Shown one piece after another: positions 1 through 7,071 of a stretch of 17,765 nt of DNA. This DNA is from an uncultured Elusimicrobiales bacterium. Its GTDB lineage: Bacteria; Elusimicrobiota; Elusimicrobia; Elusimicrobiales; Elusimicrobiaceae. Within the stretch, counting starts at the first letter, position 1, and the number at the start of each line of letters is the position of its first letter. The translations under genes were made by a program, and so were the position numbers. Location of the stretch: NCBI GenBank assembly GCA_910576915.1, contig CAJTJT010000021.1, positions 1-17,765 on the forward strand, given 5' to 3'. The notes beneath the pieces were generated by a model, which saw nothing but the letters and a program-made list of their open reading frames with translations, searched no databases and was not told where the DNA came from.

Positions 1-40
1 GGAGTTTTTCTTTCTGACTCACCGGTTAACCTTTTCTGAA

Positions 41-63
41 CCACCGGCCTAGCCGGTGGTTTT
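41..63 (+). terminator. Intrinsic terminator of an upstream gene outside the window
   Basis: An 8-bp perfect stem (CCACCGGC at 41-48 with GCCGGTGG at 52-59) closes a 3-nt loop and is followed by TTTT. Nothing on the plus strand inside the window reads into it, so it probably ends a gene to the left. Bases 1-40 show no coding signal I can support. Confidence 0.6.
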
Positions 64-71
64 CCGCACAC

Positions 72-97
72 AAAAAAAGGGCGGCCGAAGCCGCCCT
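72..97 (-). terminator. Intrinsic terminator of the marC-like gene
   Basis: On the minus strand a 7-bp stem GGGCGGC/GCCGCCC with a TTCG tetraloop (arms 90-96 and 79-85 in plus coordinates) is followed directly by seven T. It lies about 15 nt after the stop codon of the minus-strand MarC-family gene. Confidence 0.85.
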
Positions 98-112
98 GTA
101 ATAAAACGTACG

Positions 113-790
113 TTATTTGCCCGCGTGGGTGAAGGTGGAATCCAATACGCCGGGCAACAGCTGCGATACGCCGTCAATCATAAACTGCATCGCGATGGCG
201 CACAAAATCATACCCATAAAACGGATGACAATCTGCGTACCGTTCGGGCCGATTTTATTAAAAATATAGCGGGAGCTGACAAGCACCACGCCCACGGTGG
301 CGGAGCAGACCAAAAGCACCAAAAGCATCATAATGGCCATGGAAAATGAGGTGCATTTCTCCGCGTACAAAACCACGGTGGTAATGGACCCGGGGCCAAT
401 AAAAAGCGGCATGGCCACCGGCACCAAAATATGGCTTAAACGGTTGCGGGCCTGGTCGAACGTGCTGCCGCTGGCGGCCGCGGTTTCGATACCGTGGCTT
501 TCAAACTTGCTTTTGCCCTGCAACATGCGAAGACCGACGGTTAAAATAATAATCCCCCCGGCCAAACGGAATGCGGGGATGGTGATACCGAAAACGGTTA
601 AAATACGGTTGCCGCAAATAAAGAACGTGGCGAGTAAAATAAAGATGGAGAGCGTCATCAAAAGCGCGACGGCGCGCTGCACCTTGGGGGTTTCGTTCTC
701 CACATGTTCCAAGAAAATCGGCACGTTGCCGATCGGGTTCAAAATAGCCAACATACCGATAAACGAGTTGACCACAAGACTCCATTCCAT
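113..790 (-). CDS. MarC family (UPF0056) integral membrane protein
   Basis: This is a 225-residue polytopic inner-membrane protein of the MarC/UPF0056 family. About six hydrophobic segments are visible. The family-typical N-terminal region (FIGMLAILNPIGNVPIFL) and the stretch MPLFIGPGSITTVVL after a hydrophilic loop are both present. The function of the family is unresolved; the old link of MarC to multiple antibiotic resistance has not held up. I chose the ATG at 790 (protein starts MEWSLVV) because AAGGAG lies about 12 nt upstream and because the family begins close to the first membrane helix. A longer form from a TTG at 829 would add 13 residues and has no ribosome binding site. The gene is monocistronic, with its own terminator and AT-rich upstream DNA. 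Confidence 0.85.
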   Translation of the reverse strand: MEWSLVVNSFIGMLAILNPIGNVPIFLEHVENETPKVQRAVALLMTLSIFILLATFFICGNRILTVFGITIPAFRLAGGIIILTVGLRMLQGKSKFESHGIETAAASGSTFDQARNRLSHILVPVAMPLFIGPGSITTVVLYAEKCTSFSMAIMMLLVLLVCSATVGVVLVSSRYIFNKIGPNGTQIVIRFMGMILCAIAMQFMIDGVSQLLPGVLDSTFTHAGK

Positions 791-855
791 ACCGGGTAAA
801 AGCTCCTTAAACAAAAAATGGCCCGCCAAAAAGACGGACGTTTTATTTATTTAAT

Positions 856-883
856 ATAGTATATAAAATTAGTAGAATAACAA
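856..883 (-). promoter_or_regulatory. Weak candidate promoter of the marC-like gene
   Basis: The 126 bp between the marC-like gene and the tRNA is AT-rich near the gene. On the minus strand TTGTTA (878-883) and TACTAT (856-861) are spaced by 16 nt, each matching the sigma-70 boxes only in part. Overlapping alternatives (TATACT, TATATT) exist, so the exact box is uncertain. Confidence 0.3.
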
Positions 884-910
884 CATCCCCCTCCCAAAAA
901 AGAAATGCTT

Positions 911-938
911 TTCAAACCGGGCCGGAAAGTGCTATAAT
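911..938 (+). promoter_or_regulatory. Promoter of tRNA-Val
   Basis: A perfect TATAAT at 933-938 is preceded by TGC, forming an extended -10. A partial -35 TTCAAA lies at 911-916, 16 nt upstream. Transcription would start around 945, about a dozen bases before the mature tRNA 5' end. Confidence 0.7.
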
Positions 939-956
939 AAATTATCTGAGAATTTT

Positions 957-1031
957 GGGCAGTTGGCGCAGCGGTAGCGCGTCCGCCTCACACGCGGAAG
1001 GTCACAGGTTCAAATCCTGTACTGCCCACCA
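957..1031 (+). tRNA. tRNA-Val (anticodon CAC)
   Basis: A complete 75-nt cloverleaf can be drawn by eye. The acceptor stem is GGGCAGT (957-963) with ACTGCCC (1021-1027), followed by discriminator A and an encoded CCA. The D arm is GCGC/GCGC. The anticodon stem TCCGC/GCGGA encloses the loop CTCACAC, giving anticodon CAC (valine, codon GUG). The T arm is ACAGG-TTCAAAT-CCTGT. The gene has its own extended -10 promoter and is followed five bases later by a strong terminator. Its last 16 bases plus the next 7 are repeated at 1239-1261. Confidence 0.95.
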
Positions 1032-1038
1032 TTTAACA
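1016..1038 (+). repeat. Direct repeat, copy 1: 3' end of tRNA-Val plus 7 bp
   Basis: This 23-bp stretch covers the 3' strand of the T stem, the 3' acceptor strand, CCA and seven flanking bases (TTTAACA). It recurs without mismatch at 1239-1261. Repeats of a tRNA 3' end that extend past the CCA are the usual form of integration-site cores (attL/attR). No integrase is visible, so this is a structural observation only. Confidence 0.8.
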
Positions 1039-1073
1039 TAAATCCTCCACAACCGTGGGGGATTTATGTTTTA
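1036..1073 (+). terminator. Intrinsic terminator after tRNA-Val
   Basis: A long stem of 15 pairs, one of them G-U (1036-1050 with 1055-1069), closes a loop AACC and is followed by TTTT ending at 1072. It begins inside the end of the 23-bp direct repeat. Confidence 0.85.
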
Positions 1074-1261
1074 TATTGCGGGGCAGTAAGTGGGCCAACT
1101 GCTTGGCCCGTGTCAGGATTTGAAAGCCGGAGCCTTATACGAGTTTGAGTGCGAGCCGTACCGGCGAACACGAAAGGCGAGTATGGCGAGGCGGGGCCGC
1201 GAGCGCCGAGAGTCAACGAGGCGAGTTGTGGCCAAACGCCTGTACTGCCCACCATTTAACA
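1039..1261 (+). other. GC-rich tRNA-associated insert between the two tRNA-Val 3' ends
   Basis: This is most of the gene-free stretch 1032-1345. After the first terminator, bases 1081-1238 are GC-rich, with many CGAG/GGCGAG words, and no convincing gene (the short open frames lack ribosome sites and family character). The segment can fold. GGGCAGTA at 1081-1088 is complementary to TACTGCCC at 1243-1250, which ends in CCA like a tRNA acceptor. GGGCCAA (1092-1098) pairs with TTGGCCC (1103-1109) around CTGC. GCCGG (1126-1130) pairs with CCGGC (1161-1165). The words GGGCAGTA and CAGGATTTGAA (1114-1124) are also the reverse complements of the tRNA's own 3' acceptor and T arm. It could be a small integrated element, a degenerate second RNA gene, or a genome-wide tRNA-linked repeat. 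Confidence 0.5.
1239..1261 (+). repeat. Direct repeat, copy 2: 3' end of tRNA-Val plus 7 bp
   Basis: Identical to 1016-1038. The bases immediately 5' do not form a T arm, so this is a tRNA fragment and not a second tRNA gene. It too is followed within five bases by an intrinsic terminator. Confidence 0.8.
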
Positions 1262-1264
1262 CGA

Positions 1265-1291
1265 AACCTATGCCTTGCGCATAGGTTTTTT
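1265..1291 (+). terminator. Intrinsic terminator after the second tRNA 3' end
   Basis: The stem AACCTATGC (1265-1273) pairs with GCATAGGTT (1279-1287) around a 5-nt loop, with six T at 1286-1291. It probably was the original terminator of the tRNA gene if the insert arrived later. Confidence 0.8.
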
Positions 1292-1318
1292 GTTTTATAT
1301 CCGCGCCGCCCTCCCGTA

Positions 1319-1327
1319 TGCTATACT
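1319..1327 (+). promoter_or_regulatory. Extended -10 promoter of the muropeptide recycling operon
   Basis: TGC directly precedes TATACT (1322-1327), the same TGC-TATAnT arrangement seen before the tRNA. There is no good -35 box, as is usual for extended -10 promoters. The start would be near 1334, giving a very short leader before the GAGAGGA ribosome site (1336-1342) and the ATG at 1346. Confidence 0.55.
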
Positions 1328-1345
1328 AAATACAAGAGAGGACTT

Positions 1346-2362
1346 ATGCCCACTAAAAATATTCACGATAAATTAGCCCCCATCAACAATATCTGTCTGA
1401 TGATTCTGGCCGGCACCGCCGCCACCGGCATTTTGGTTTATACCAAAGCCATGCTGATGCCGTTTGTAATCGCTTTGTTTATTTCCATGGTGGCCGGTAC
1501 GCTGGCCGAAAAAATGAAACAAAAATGGAAGCTCCCCTACGTATTGGGGCTGGTGCTCAGCTTCGCCGCGTTTTTGGCGATTATTACGCTGTCGGTACTG
1601 TTTATTTCCAGCTCCATCGAAAGTTTCATCGCCGGGGCGGACATTTATTCCGAACGCCTGGGAGACACGATAGACTGGTTCCTTTTAAGCGCGCAAAAAT
1701 ACGGCGTTAACATGAACGCCGAATTTGTGGCGGACACCGTTTCCAAACTGCCGGTATTTAACGTGGTAAAAAGTTTGGGCGGAACGCTGGTATCTATTTT
1801 AACCAACTTAATGCTGATTACGCTTTTCCTCATCTTTATTTTTATGGGCAAAGCGGCCGAAGACAAACCGTCCCTCGTGGGTAACATCCAGCGGCAGATT
1901 TCGTTCTACTTAATCGTTAAAATTTTCGTGTCTTTATTGGCGGCCGGATTTACGTGGATTGTGCTCACCTCCGTCAAAGCCGAACTGGCTTCCATGCTTG
2001 CGGTGCTGACGTTTGTGCTCAATTTTATCCCCAACATCGGGCCGTTTATTTCCACCATGCTCCCCATGCCCGTGCTGTTTTTGCAATACGGGCTCGACTG
2101 GCATATCCTTCTGGCGCTTATTTTACTGACCGCCATCCACTTTGTCATCGGCAACATTTTGGAAACAAAATGGCTGGGCAAAGGCATGGACCTGGACCCG
2201 ATTATCGTCATCGCCAGCTTGCTGTTTTGGGCGCTTGTGTGGGGAATTATGGGCGCGCTTCTGGCCGTACCGCTGACCGCCATTATCAAAATGGCGCTGG
2301 AGCGCAACGAAACCACCAAACCGCTTGCCGATTTACTGGCCGGGAAATACGCATTTAAATGA
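1346..2362 (+). CDS. AI-2E family transporter (PerM/TqsA-like membrane protein)
   Basis: The 338-residue protein has the UPF0118/AI-2E exporter layout: N-terminal hydrophobic pairs, a soluble segment around residues 90-130, then C-terminal helices. The family-typical LTFVLNFIPNIGPFIS and, near the end, DPIIVIASLLFWALVWGIMG are both present. Members are inner-membrane proteins; some export autoinducer-2 and others act as ion antiporters or have no known substrate, so I give no gene symbol. The ATG at 1346 is chosen because GAGAGGA sits just upstream; the frame stays open to 1145, but that part runs through the tRNA-associated insert. It is the first gene of the operon and overlaps ampG by 4 bp (ATGA). 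Its role beside peptidoglycan recycling is unclear and may only be shared transcription. Confidence 0.85.
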   Translation: MPTKNIHDKLAPINNICLMILAGTAATGILVYTKAMLMPFVIALFISMVAGTLAEKMKQKWKLPYVLGLVLSFAAFLAIITLSVLFISSSIESFIAGADIYSERLGDTIDWFLLSAQKYGVNMNAEFVADTVSKLPVFNVVKSLGGTLVSILTNLMLITLFLIFIFMGKAAEDKPSLVGNIQRQISFYLIVKIFVSLLAAGFTWIVLTSVKAELASMLAVLTFVLNFIPNIGPFISTMLPMPVLFLQYGLDWHILLALILLTAIHFVIGNILETKWLGKGMDLDPIIVIASLLFWALVWGIMGALLAVPLTAIIKMALERNETTKPLADLLAGKYAFK

Positions 2363-3699
2363 AAAAACTCTCTCCGTGGGCGTTTATCCCCACTTTATAT
2401 TTGGCGGAAGGCTTCCCGTACATCGTTATTAACACGGTGTCTACCGTATTGTATGCGGACCTCGGTTTTTCGAATGAGAAAATCGCTTTTTGGACGGGTT
2501 GGCTGTACCTGCCCTGGATTTTAAAAATGTTCTGGAGCCCGCTCGTGGACGCCCGCGGAACCAAACGCCGCTGGCTGCTCGCGGGGCAGACGGTGCTCTC
2601 GGCCGTCTTTTTGGCGGTGGCCGCCTGCGTGGCGGTGGCCGCATTTATGCAGCACACCGGGGAGATGACGTTTTTCACCTTATCGCTGTTCGGTTTCCTG
2701 TTTGGGGCGTTTGCTTCCGCCACGCTCGACATCGCCACCGACGGCTACTACCTGCTCGCGCTTACCCCGCGCGACCAGGGCTATTTCGTCGGTATCCGCA
2801 CCATTTTTTACCGCCTCGCCATGATTTTGGGCAGCGGCATATTCATTTCCGTCACGGGAGCGCTTGCCAACCCGAATCCGGAATTATCGCTTGATATCAT
2901 GCCCTGGCCGTATAACTGGGCCGCACTGTTTGGATTTTTGGGCGTTCTGTTCGCCGCGTTTGCCTGGTGGCACGCGTACATTCTGCCCGTACCGGCGGAA
3001 GACAAACCCGTCACCCACTCGCGCACCAACGCGTGGAAAGAATCGTTCAAAACGTATTTCTCGCAAAAAAACATCGTTTACATTTTGCTGTTTATTTTAC
3101 TTTACCGCCTGGGCGACGCACTCCTTGAAAAAATCGTTCCGCTGTTCCTGCTCAAGCCGCAGGATACGGGGGCTTTAGGGCTTTCCATGCAGCACTACGG
3201 GCTGATTAAAGGCACGCTCGGGCTGGGGGCGGTTATCGCCGGAAATTTGGGCGGCGGATGGCTGCTCGGCAAATTCGGTTTTAAAAAATGTATTTGGCCG
3301 TTTGCCGTTATTTTAATTCTGCCCAACTTTTTTTACGCTTATATGGCGTGGGCCAAACCGGGGCTGGCTGTTACGGCGGCCTTAATCACGCTGGAGCACC
3401 TGGGCAACGGGCTTGCGATGATGGCGTTTTCCGTATTTATTATGTACGTATCGCAGGGGAAATACAAAACCTCCCACTACGCCATTTCCACGGGGATTAT
3501 GGCCCTTGGCATGATGGTACCTTCCATGCTCTCGGGCAAAATGCAGGCCGCACTGGGATATGAAACGTTTTTTATAATTGCTTCCGTCATCAGCCTGGTT
3601 ACGCTGGCGGTTATCCCGCTGACGGGAAAAATTAAATCCATCGAAGAAACCGAACAGGCGTTTAGAACGCACAAAATGAGCCTTTCGGACGGAGATTAA
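2359..3699 (+). CDS. ampG: AmpG-like muropeptide permease (MFS)
   Basis: This 446-residue major facilitator protein has about 12 hydrophobic segments. The start MKKLSPWAFIPTLYLAEGFP, then WSPLVDARGTKRRW (loop 2-3, positively charged) and DIATDGYYLLALTP are typical of AmpG/AmpG-like transporters. AmpG imports GlcNAc-1,6-anhydroMurNAc and its peptides from the periplasm. The three downstream genes encode exactly the cytoplasmic enzymes that process this substrate, which strongly supports the call over a generic MFS transporter. The start codon overlaps the previous stop (ATGA), and no strong ribosome site is visible, so translational coupling is likely. The next gene begins right after its stop. 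Confidence 0.88.
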   Translation: MKKLSPWAFIPTLYLAEGFPYIVINTVSTVLYADLGFSNEKIAFWTGWLYLPWILKMFWSPLVDARGTKRRWLLAGQTVLSAVFLAVAACVAVAAFMQHTGEMTFFTLSLFGFLFGAFASATLDIATDGYYLLALTPRDQGYFVGIRTIFYRLAMILGSGIFISVTGALANPNPELSLDIMPWPYNWAALFGFLGVLFAAFAWWHAYILPVPAEDKPVTHSRTNAWKESFKTYFSQKNIVYILLFILLYRLGDALLEKIVPLFLLKPQDTGALGLSMQHYGLIKGTLGLGAVIAGNLGGGWLLGKFGFKKCIWPFAVILILPNFFYAYMAWAKPGLAVTAALITLEHLGNGLAMMAFSVFIMYVSQGKYKTSHYAISTGIMALGMMVPSMLSGKMQAALGYETFFIIASVISLVTLAVIPLTGKIKSIEETEQAFRTHKMSLSDGD

Positions 3700-4587
3700 A
3701 TGAACACGAACGCGCTGCCCACCGAACAGGTAAACCCGCGCACCCAGGGGCTTGATAAAATGACGCCCCGGCGCTTGGCGCGCGCCTTTAACGCCGAAGA
3801 TTTTAACGCCGCGCGGGCCGTGCAAAAAGCAAATAAAGAAATCGCCGCCGTCATCGTGCTGGCCGCGCAGGCATACGGTGCCAAAAAGAAAATTATTTTT
3901 ATGGGTGCGGGTACCAGCGGGCGGCTCGGCATTTTGGAAGCGGTGGAATGCGTACCCACATTCGGCACCAAACCTTCGCAGATTATCGGGCTGATTGCGG
4001 GCGGCAAACAGGCCGTGTTCCGCGCCAAAGAAGGAGCGGAGGACGACGATAAACAAGGCGCGAAAGAAATTTTAAAAACCGCCAAACCGGGGGACCTCGT
4101 CATCGGGCTGACCGCCAGCGGCCGCACGCCGTACGTAATGGGCGGCTTAAAAGCGGCCAAAAAATTAGGTGCGCGCACCGCGCTCATTTCCTGCAACGCA
4201 GGGGCGGACGTAAGCAACGCCGAAGTACACATTTGCTTAGCCACGGGGCCGGAAGCGCTCAGCGGTTCCACGCGCATGAAAGCGGGCACCGCCACCAAAA
4301 TGGCGTTAAACGCCATCACCACGGGAGCCATGACGCTGTGCGGCAAAACCTACGGCAACCTGATGATTGACGTACGCCCCACCAACGAAAAACTCGTCGC
4401 GCGGGCCGTGCGGCTTATCTGCCGGGTGGCGGGGACGGACGAAAAAACCGCCAAAAAATTATTGGCTTCTTCGGGCCGAAGCGTTAAAACGGCCGTCGTA
4501 ATGCACAAAAAAAATGCGGATAAAACGCAGGCGGAAAAACTCCTAAAAAAACAAAACGGTTTTTTAACCAAGGTGATTGATGACTAA
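3700..4587 (+). CDS. murQ: N-acetylmuramic acid 6-phosphate etherase
   Basis: The 295-residue protein is a SIS-domain etherase that splits MurNAc-6-phosphate into GlcNAc-6-phosphate and D-lactate in the cytoplasm. The sugar-phosphate motif GAGTSGRLG spans residues 69-77. Aligned by eye with E. coli MurQ from memory, Glu83 (in AVECVPT) and Glu114 (in EGAEDDD) fall at the same positions as the two glutamates implicated in catalysis there. The second signature SGSTRMKAGTATK is at about 188-200. Length is normal for the family. GGAG at 3690-3693 precedes the ATG, which directly follows the ampG stop. The end overlaps anmK by 8 bp. Confidence 0.96.
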   Translation: MNTNALPTEQVNPRTQGLDKMTPRRLARAFNAEDFNAARAVQKANKEIAAVIVLAAQAYGAKKKIIFMGAGTSGRLGILEAVECVPTFGTKPSQIIGLIAGGKQAVFRAKEGAEDDDKQGAKEILKTAKPGDLVIGLTASGRTPYVMGGLKAAKKLGARTALISCNAGADVSNAEVHICLATGPEALSGSTRMKAGTATKMALNAITTGAMTLCGKTYGNLMIDVRPTNEKLVARAVRLICRVAGTDEKTAKKLLASSGRSVKTAVVMHKKNADKTQAEKLLKKQNGFLTKVIDD

Positions 4588-5668
4588 ATTTGCACTCGGC
4601 CTTATGAGCGGAACCAGCGCGGACGGACTGACCGTCTGCGCCGTGCGCCCCGCGCCGTTTAAAATTTTACATTTCAAAAATTATCCTTATCCCGCCGCCC
4701 TGCAAACGCGCCTGCTAAACGCCGTACGCTTAGCCGCGCCGGAACTCAGCCGGCTCAATTACGAACTGGGCGCGCTGTACGCCAAAACCGTATGGAAATT
4801 TTTAAAAGATTTTAATTTGCGCGCCGAAGATATCCTTGTCACCGGCTCGCACGGGCAAACCGTCTATCACGGGCCGCACGACAAAACACCCAACACCCTG
4901 CAAATCGGCGATGCGTCTTTCTTGGCGTGCGAAACGGGTGCGCCCGCGGTGAGCGATTTCCGCGCCAAAGATGTGGCCCTCGGCGGGGAAGGCGCGCCCT
5001 TGATTCCGTTTTTTGACGAATATATCTGGGGGCAAAACGAAGCGAAAATTTTACTTAATGTGGGCGGAATATCCAACTTTTCCGTCGTGGGTAAAAACGT
5101 CAAAACGTTTGGTTTTGACGCGGGCCCCGGCAACACGCTCATAGATTTAGCCAGCCAACAGCTTTTACATAAACCGTTTGATAAAAACGGCCAAACCGCC
5201 GCCAAGGGCACGCCGGATAAAGCACTGGTAAAAAAACTGCTCAAACAAAAATTCTTTACGCAAAAACCGCCGAAAAGTTTGGATAAAAACGAATTTGGAA
5301 AAACATATCTGGAAAAATATTTTGCGTTTTCAAACTGCCAAAACGTGCCGGATTTACTCGCCACACTCACCTATTTTACAGCCGCCGCGGTAGCCAAAGC
5401 GGTGACGGATTTTGTACCCAAAAACGCTCAAAAAGAACTGGTGGTTTCCGGCGGCGGGTGTTACAACCAAACGCTGTTAAAATTCCTGCGTGAATTACTG
5501 CCGCACATCAACGTAACCACTACGCTCGCCTACGGGATTGACCCGCAGGCCAAAGAAGCCGCGGCGTTTGCGCTGTTTGGCTGGCTGGCGCTAAAGCGCA
5601 AAATAAATCACTGCGCGCACGCAACGGGCGCGCGGCAAAATACCGTTTTGGGGAAAATTACTTTATGA
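4580..5668 (+). CDS. anmK: Anhydro-N-acetylmuramic acid kinase
   Basis: The 362-residue enzyme phosphorylates 1,6-anhydroMurNAc with ring opening to give MurNAc-6-P, the substrate of MurQ. The N-terminal phosphate-binding motif LMSGTSADG (residues 8-16) and FGFDAGPGN (177-185), with the expected catalytic base Asp180, are intact; NVGGISN at 160-166 is also family-typical. I chose the ATG at 4580, with AAGGTG just upstream inside the end of murQ, over a TTG one codon earlier. It overlaps murQ by 8 bp and nagZ by 4 bp (ATGA), so the genes are probably translationally coupled. Confidence 0.96.
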   Translation: MTKFALGLMSGTSADGLTVCAVRPAPFKILHFKNYPYPAALQTRLLNAVRLAAPELSRLNYELGALYAKTVWKFLKDFNLRAEDILVTGSHGQTVYHGPHDKTPNTLQIGDASFLACETGAPAVSDFRAKDVALGGEGAPLIPFFDEYIWGQNEAKILLNVGGISNFSVVGKNVKTFGFDAGPGNTLIDLASQQLLHKPFDKNGQTAAKGTPDKALVKKLLKQKFFTQKPPKSLDKNEFGKTYLEKYFAFSNCQNVPDLLATLTYFTAAAVAKAVTDFVPKNAQKELVVSGGGCYNQTLLKFLRELLPHINVTTTLAYGIDPQAKEAAAFALFGWLALKRKINHCAHATGARQNTVLGKITL

Positions 5669-7071
5669 ATGTAAACCGCCTGATTTATCCCGGTTTTTGG
5701 TTTGGAAAAACAGACAAAAAAGACGCCCTCGAAATGGCCCGGCGCGGCGCAGGCGGATTTTGCATTTACGGCGGCACGTGCGAAGCGGTAAAAGAACTTA
5801 TCCGCGACCTGCGCGAAAACTCCCCGCTGTCCCATTTATTTATTTGCGCCGATTACGAGGACGGCCTGGGCCGCTGGATTGGCGGCGAACCGTGGGTATT
5901 GTCCAATTTGGCCGTCGGTGCAAGCGCAAGTGAGGAAATCGCTTACCAAAAGGGACTGACGCTGGCGCGCGAAGCGCGCTCAGTTGGCGTAGACTGGGTA
6001 TTCGCGCCCGTACTGGATTTATGCGACGAACCGAAAAACCCCATCGTAAACACCCGCTCGTTCGGCGCGGCCCCGCATCTTGTTGCCCGTTTGGGCGCGG
6101 CCTTATGCAAGGGCCTTTCGGACGGCGGCGTTCTAAATAGTATTAAACATTTCCCCGGCCACGGGCGCACCGCCCAGGATTCCCATTTGGGGCTCCCCGT
6201 TTTGCACCGCACGCTGAAAGATTTGCAAGAAAACGAACTTGTCCCGTTTGCGCACGCACTGCCGGCGGCTGACAGCGTGATGATCGGGCATTTATTAATT
6301 CCGTCGTTGGACGAGCAAAACCCCGCATCGCTTTCGCGTGATATTATCACCGGGATTCTCAAAGAAAAAATGAATTTTGGCGGTCTTGTATTTACGGACG
6401 CGCTGTGTATGAAGGCCATCGGTGATGAAAAACAGGCTTCTTTAAAAGCCTTGCAGGCGGGCGCGCATATTTTATTGGCGGCGGAGGACTCCGTTGCGCT
6501 GTCCGACTTTTTAGAAAAAAACCTGCCGTCGGACGAAATCATCGCCGCGTCTGAAAAATTGCAAAACGCGCTGCTGCAAAAACTCACGCCTGCGCCAAAA
6601 GAAGGATTATCCCCCCAAGCGTTCAACGCGCGCTACGCGCCGGATTGCGCCGTTTGGACGGGAGAAAATGTACGGTTGGAACGCGGCCGGACCGCCGCTT
6701 ATTTGGAACTCGGGAACAACGAAAGTTTTGCCGCACAAGATTTTTTGGACGCACTGCAAACAGCGGGTGTACGAGTAGTCAAAGCGGGAGAAAAAGCCGA
6801 CGTACTGCTGGCCGCTTCCTTTTCCAACTACAAAGCGTTTAAAGGGCATATTAATTTGTCGCCCGAAGAACAAACCGTTTTGGAAACTGCGGCCAAGCAA
6901 TATCAAAAATCGGTTTTTATCAGTTTCGGAAGCCCGTTCGGCGCAGAAAAAATTTCCGCCTTAACGGCGCGGCTGTTTCTGTTCAGCCCCGCGCGGGAAG
7001 CGCAAACGTGTGCGGCGCAAATTCTTTTGGGTGAGCAACAGGCGCACGGAAAAATCCCCGTACAGTTATAA
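5665..7071 (+). CDS. nagZ: Beta-N-acetylglucosaminidase of family GH3 (NagZ type), two-domain form
   Basis: The 468-residue glycoside hydrolase removes GlcNAc from GlcNAc-anhydroMurNAc(-peptides). KHFPGHG (161-167) and the mobile-loop triad DSH (172-174), whose His acts as general acid/base in NagZ enzymes, are present. The nucleophile should be Asp245 in VFTDALCM. Beyond the TIM barrel (to about residue 305) there is a second domain of about 150 residues, ending AAQILLGEQQAHGKIPVQL, as in Gram-positive-type NagZ; E. coli NagZ is a single domain of about 340 residues. No signal peptide is seen, so it should be cytoplasmic and act on substrate delivered by AmpG. Its stop overlaps the stop of the convergent comEC-like gene, and no terminator is visible. 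Confidence 0.93.
   Translation: MNVNRLIYPGFWFGKTDKKDALEMARRGAGGFCIYGGTCEAVKELIRDLRENSPLSHLFICADYEDGLGRWIGGEPWVLSNLAVGASASEEIAYQKGLTLAREARSVGVDWVFAPVLDLCDEPKNPIVNTRSFGAAPHLVARLGAALCKGLSDGGVLNSIKHFPGHGRTAQDSHLGLPVLHRTLKDLQENELVPFAHALPAADSVMIGHLLIPSLDEQNPASLSRDIITGILKEKMNFGGLVFTDALCMKAIGDEKQASLKALQAGAHILLAAEDSVALSDFLEKNLPSDEIIAASEKLQNALLQKLTPAPKEGLSPQAFNARYAPDCAVWTGENVRLERGRTAAYLELGNNESFAAQDFLDALQTAGVRVVKAGEKADVLLAASFSNYKAFKGHINLSPEEQTVLETAAKQYQKSVFISFGSPFGAEKISALTARLFLFSPAREAQTCAAQILLGEQQAHGKIPVQL

Noticed and set aside
1081..1254. A second functional tRNA gene ending at the repeated CCA
   Set aside because: Only the acceptor ends and the 3' strand of the T stem are present; no T arm, anticodon arm or D arm of normal size can be drawn.
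1064..1284. Short open frames of 63-64 codons on both strands in the tRNA-associated insert
   Set aside because: They overlap tRNA-derived sequence and terminators, have no ribosome site, and look like translated RNA-gene sequence.
3382..4346. Long minus-strand open frames opposite ampG/murQ
   Set aside because: Their translations show no motif and no ribosome site; the plus-strand genes are fully supported.
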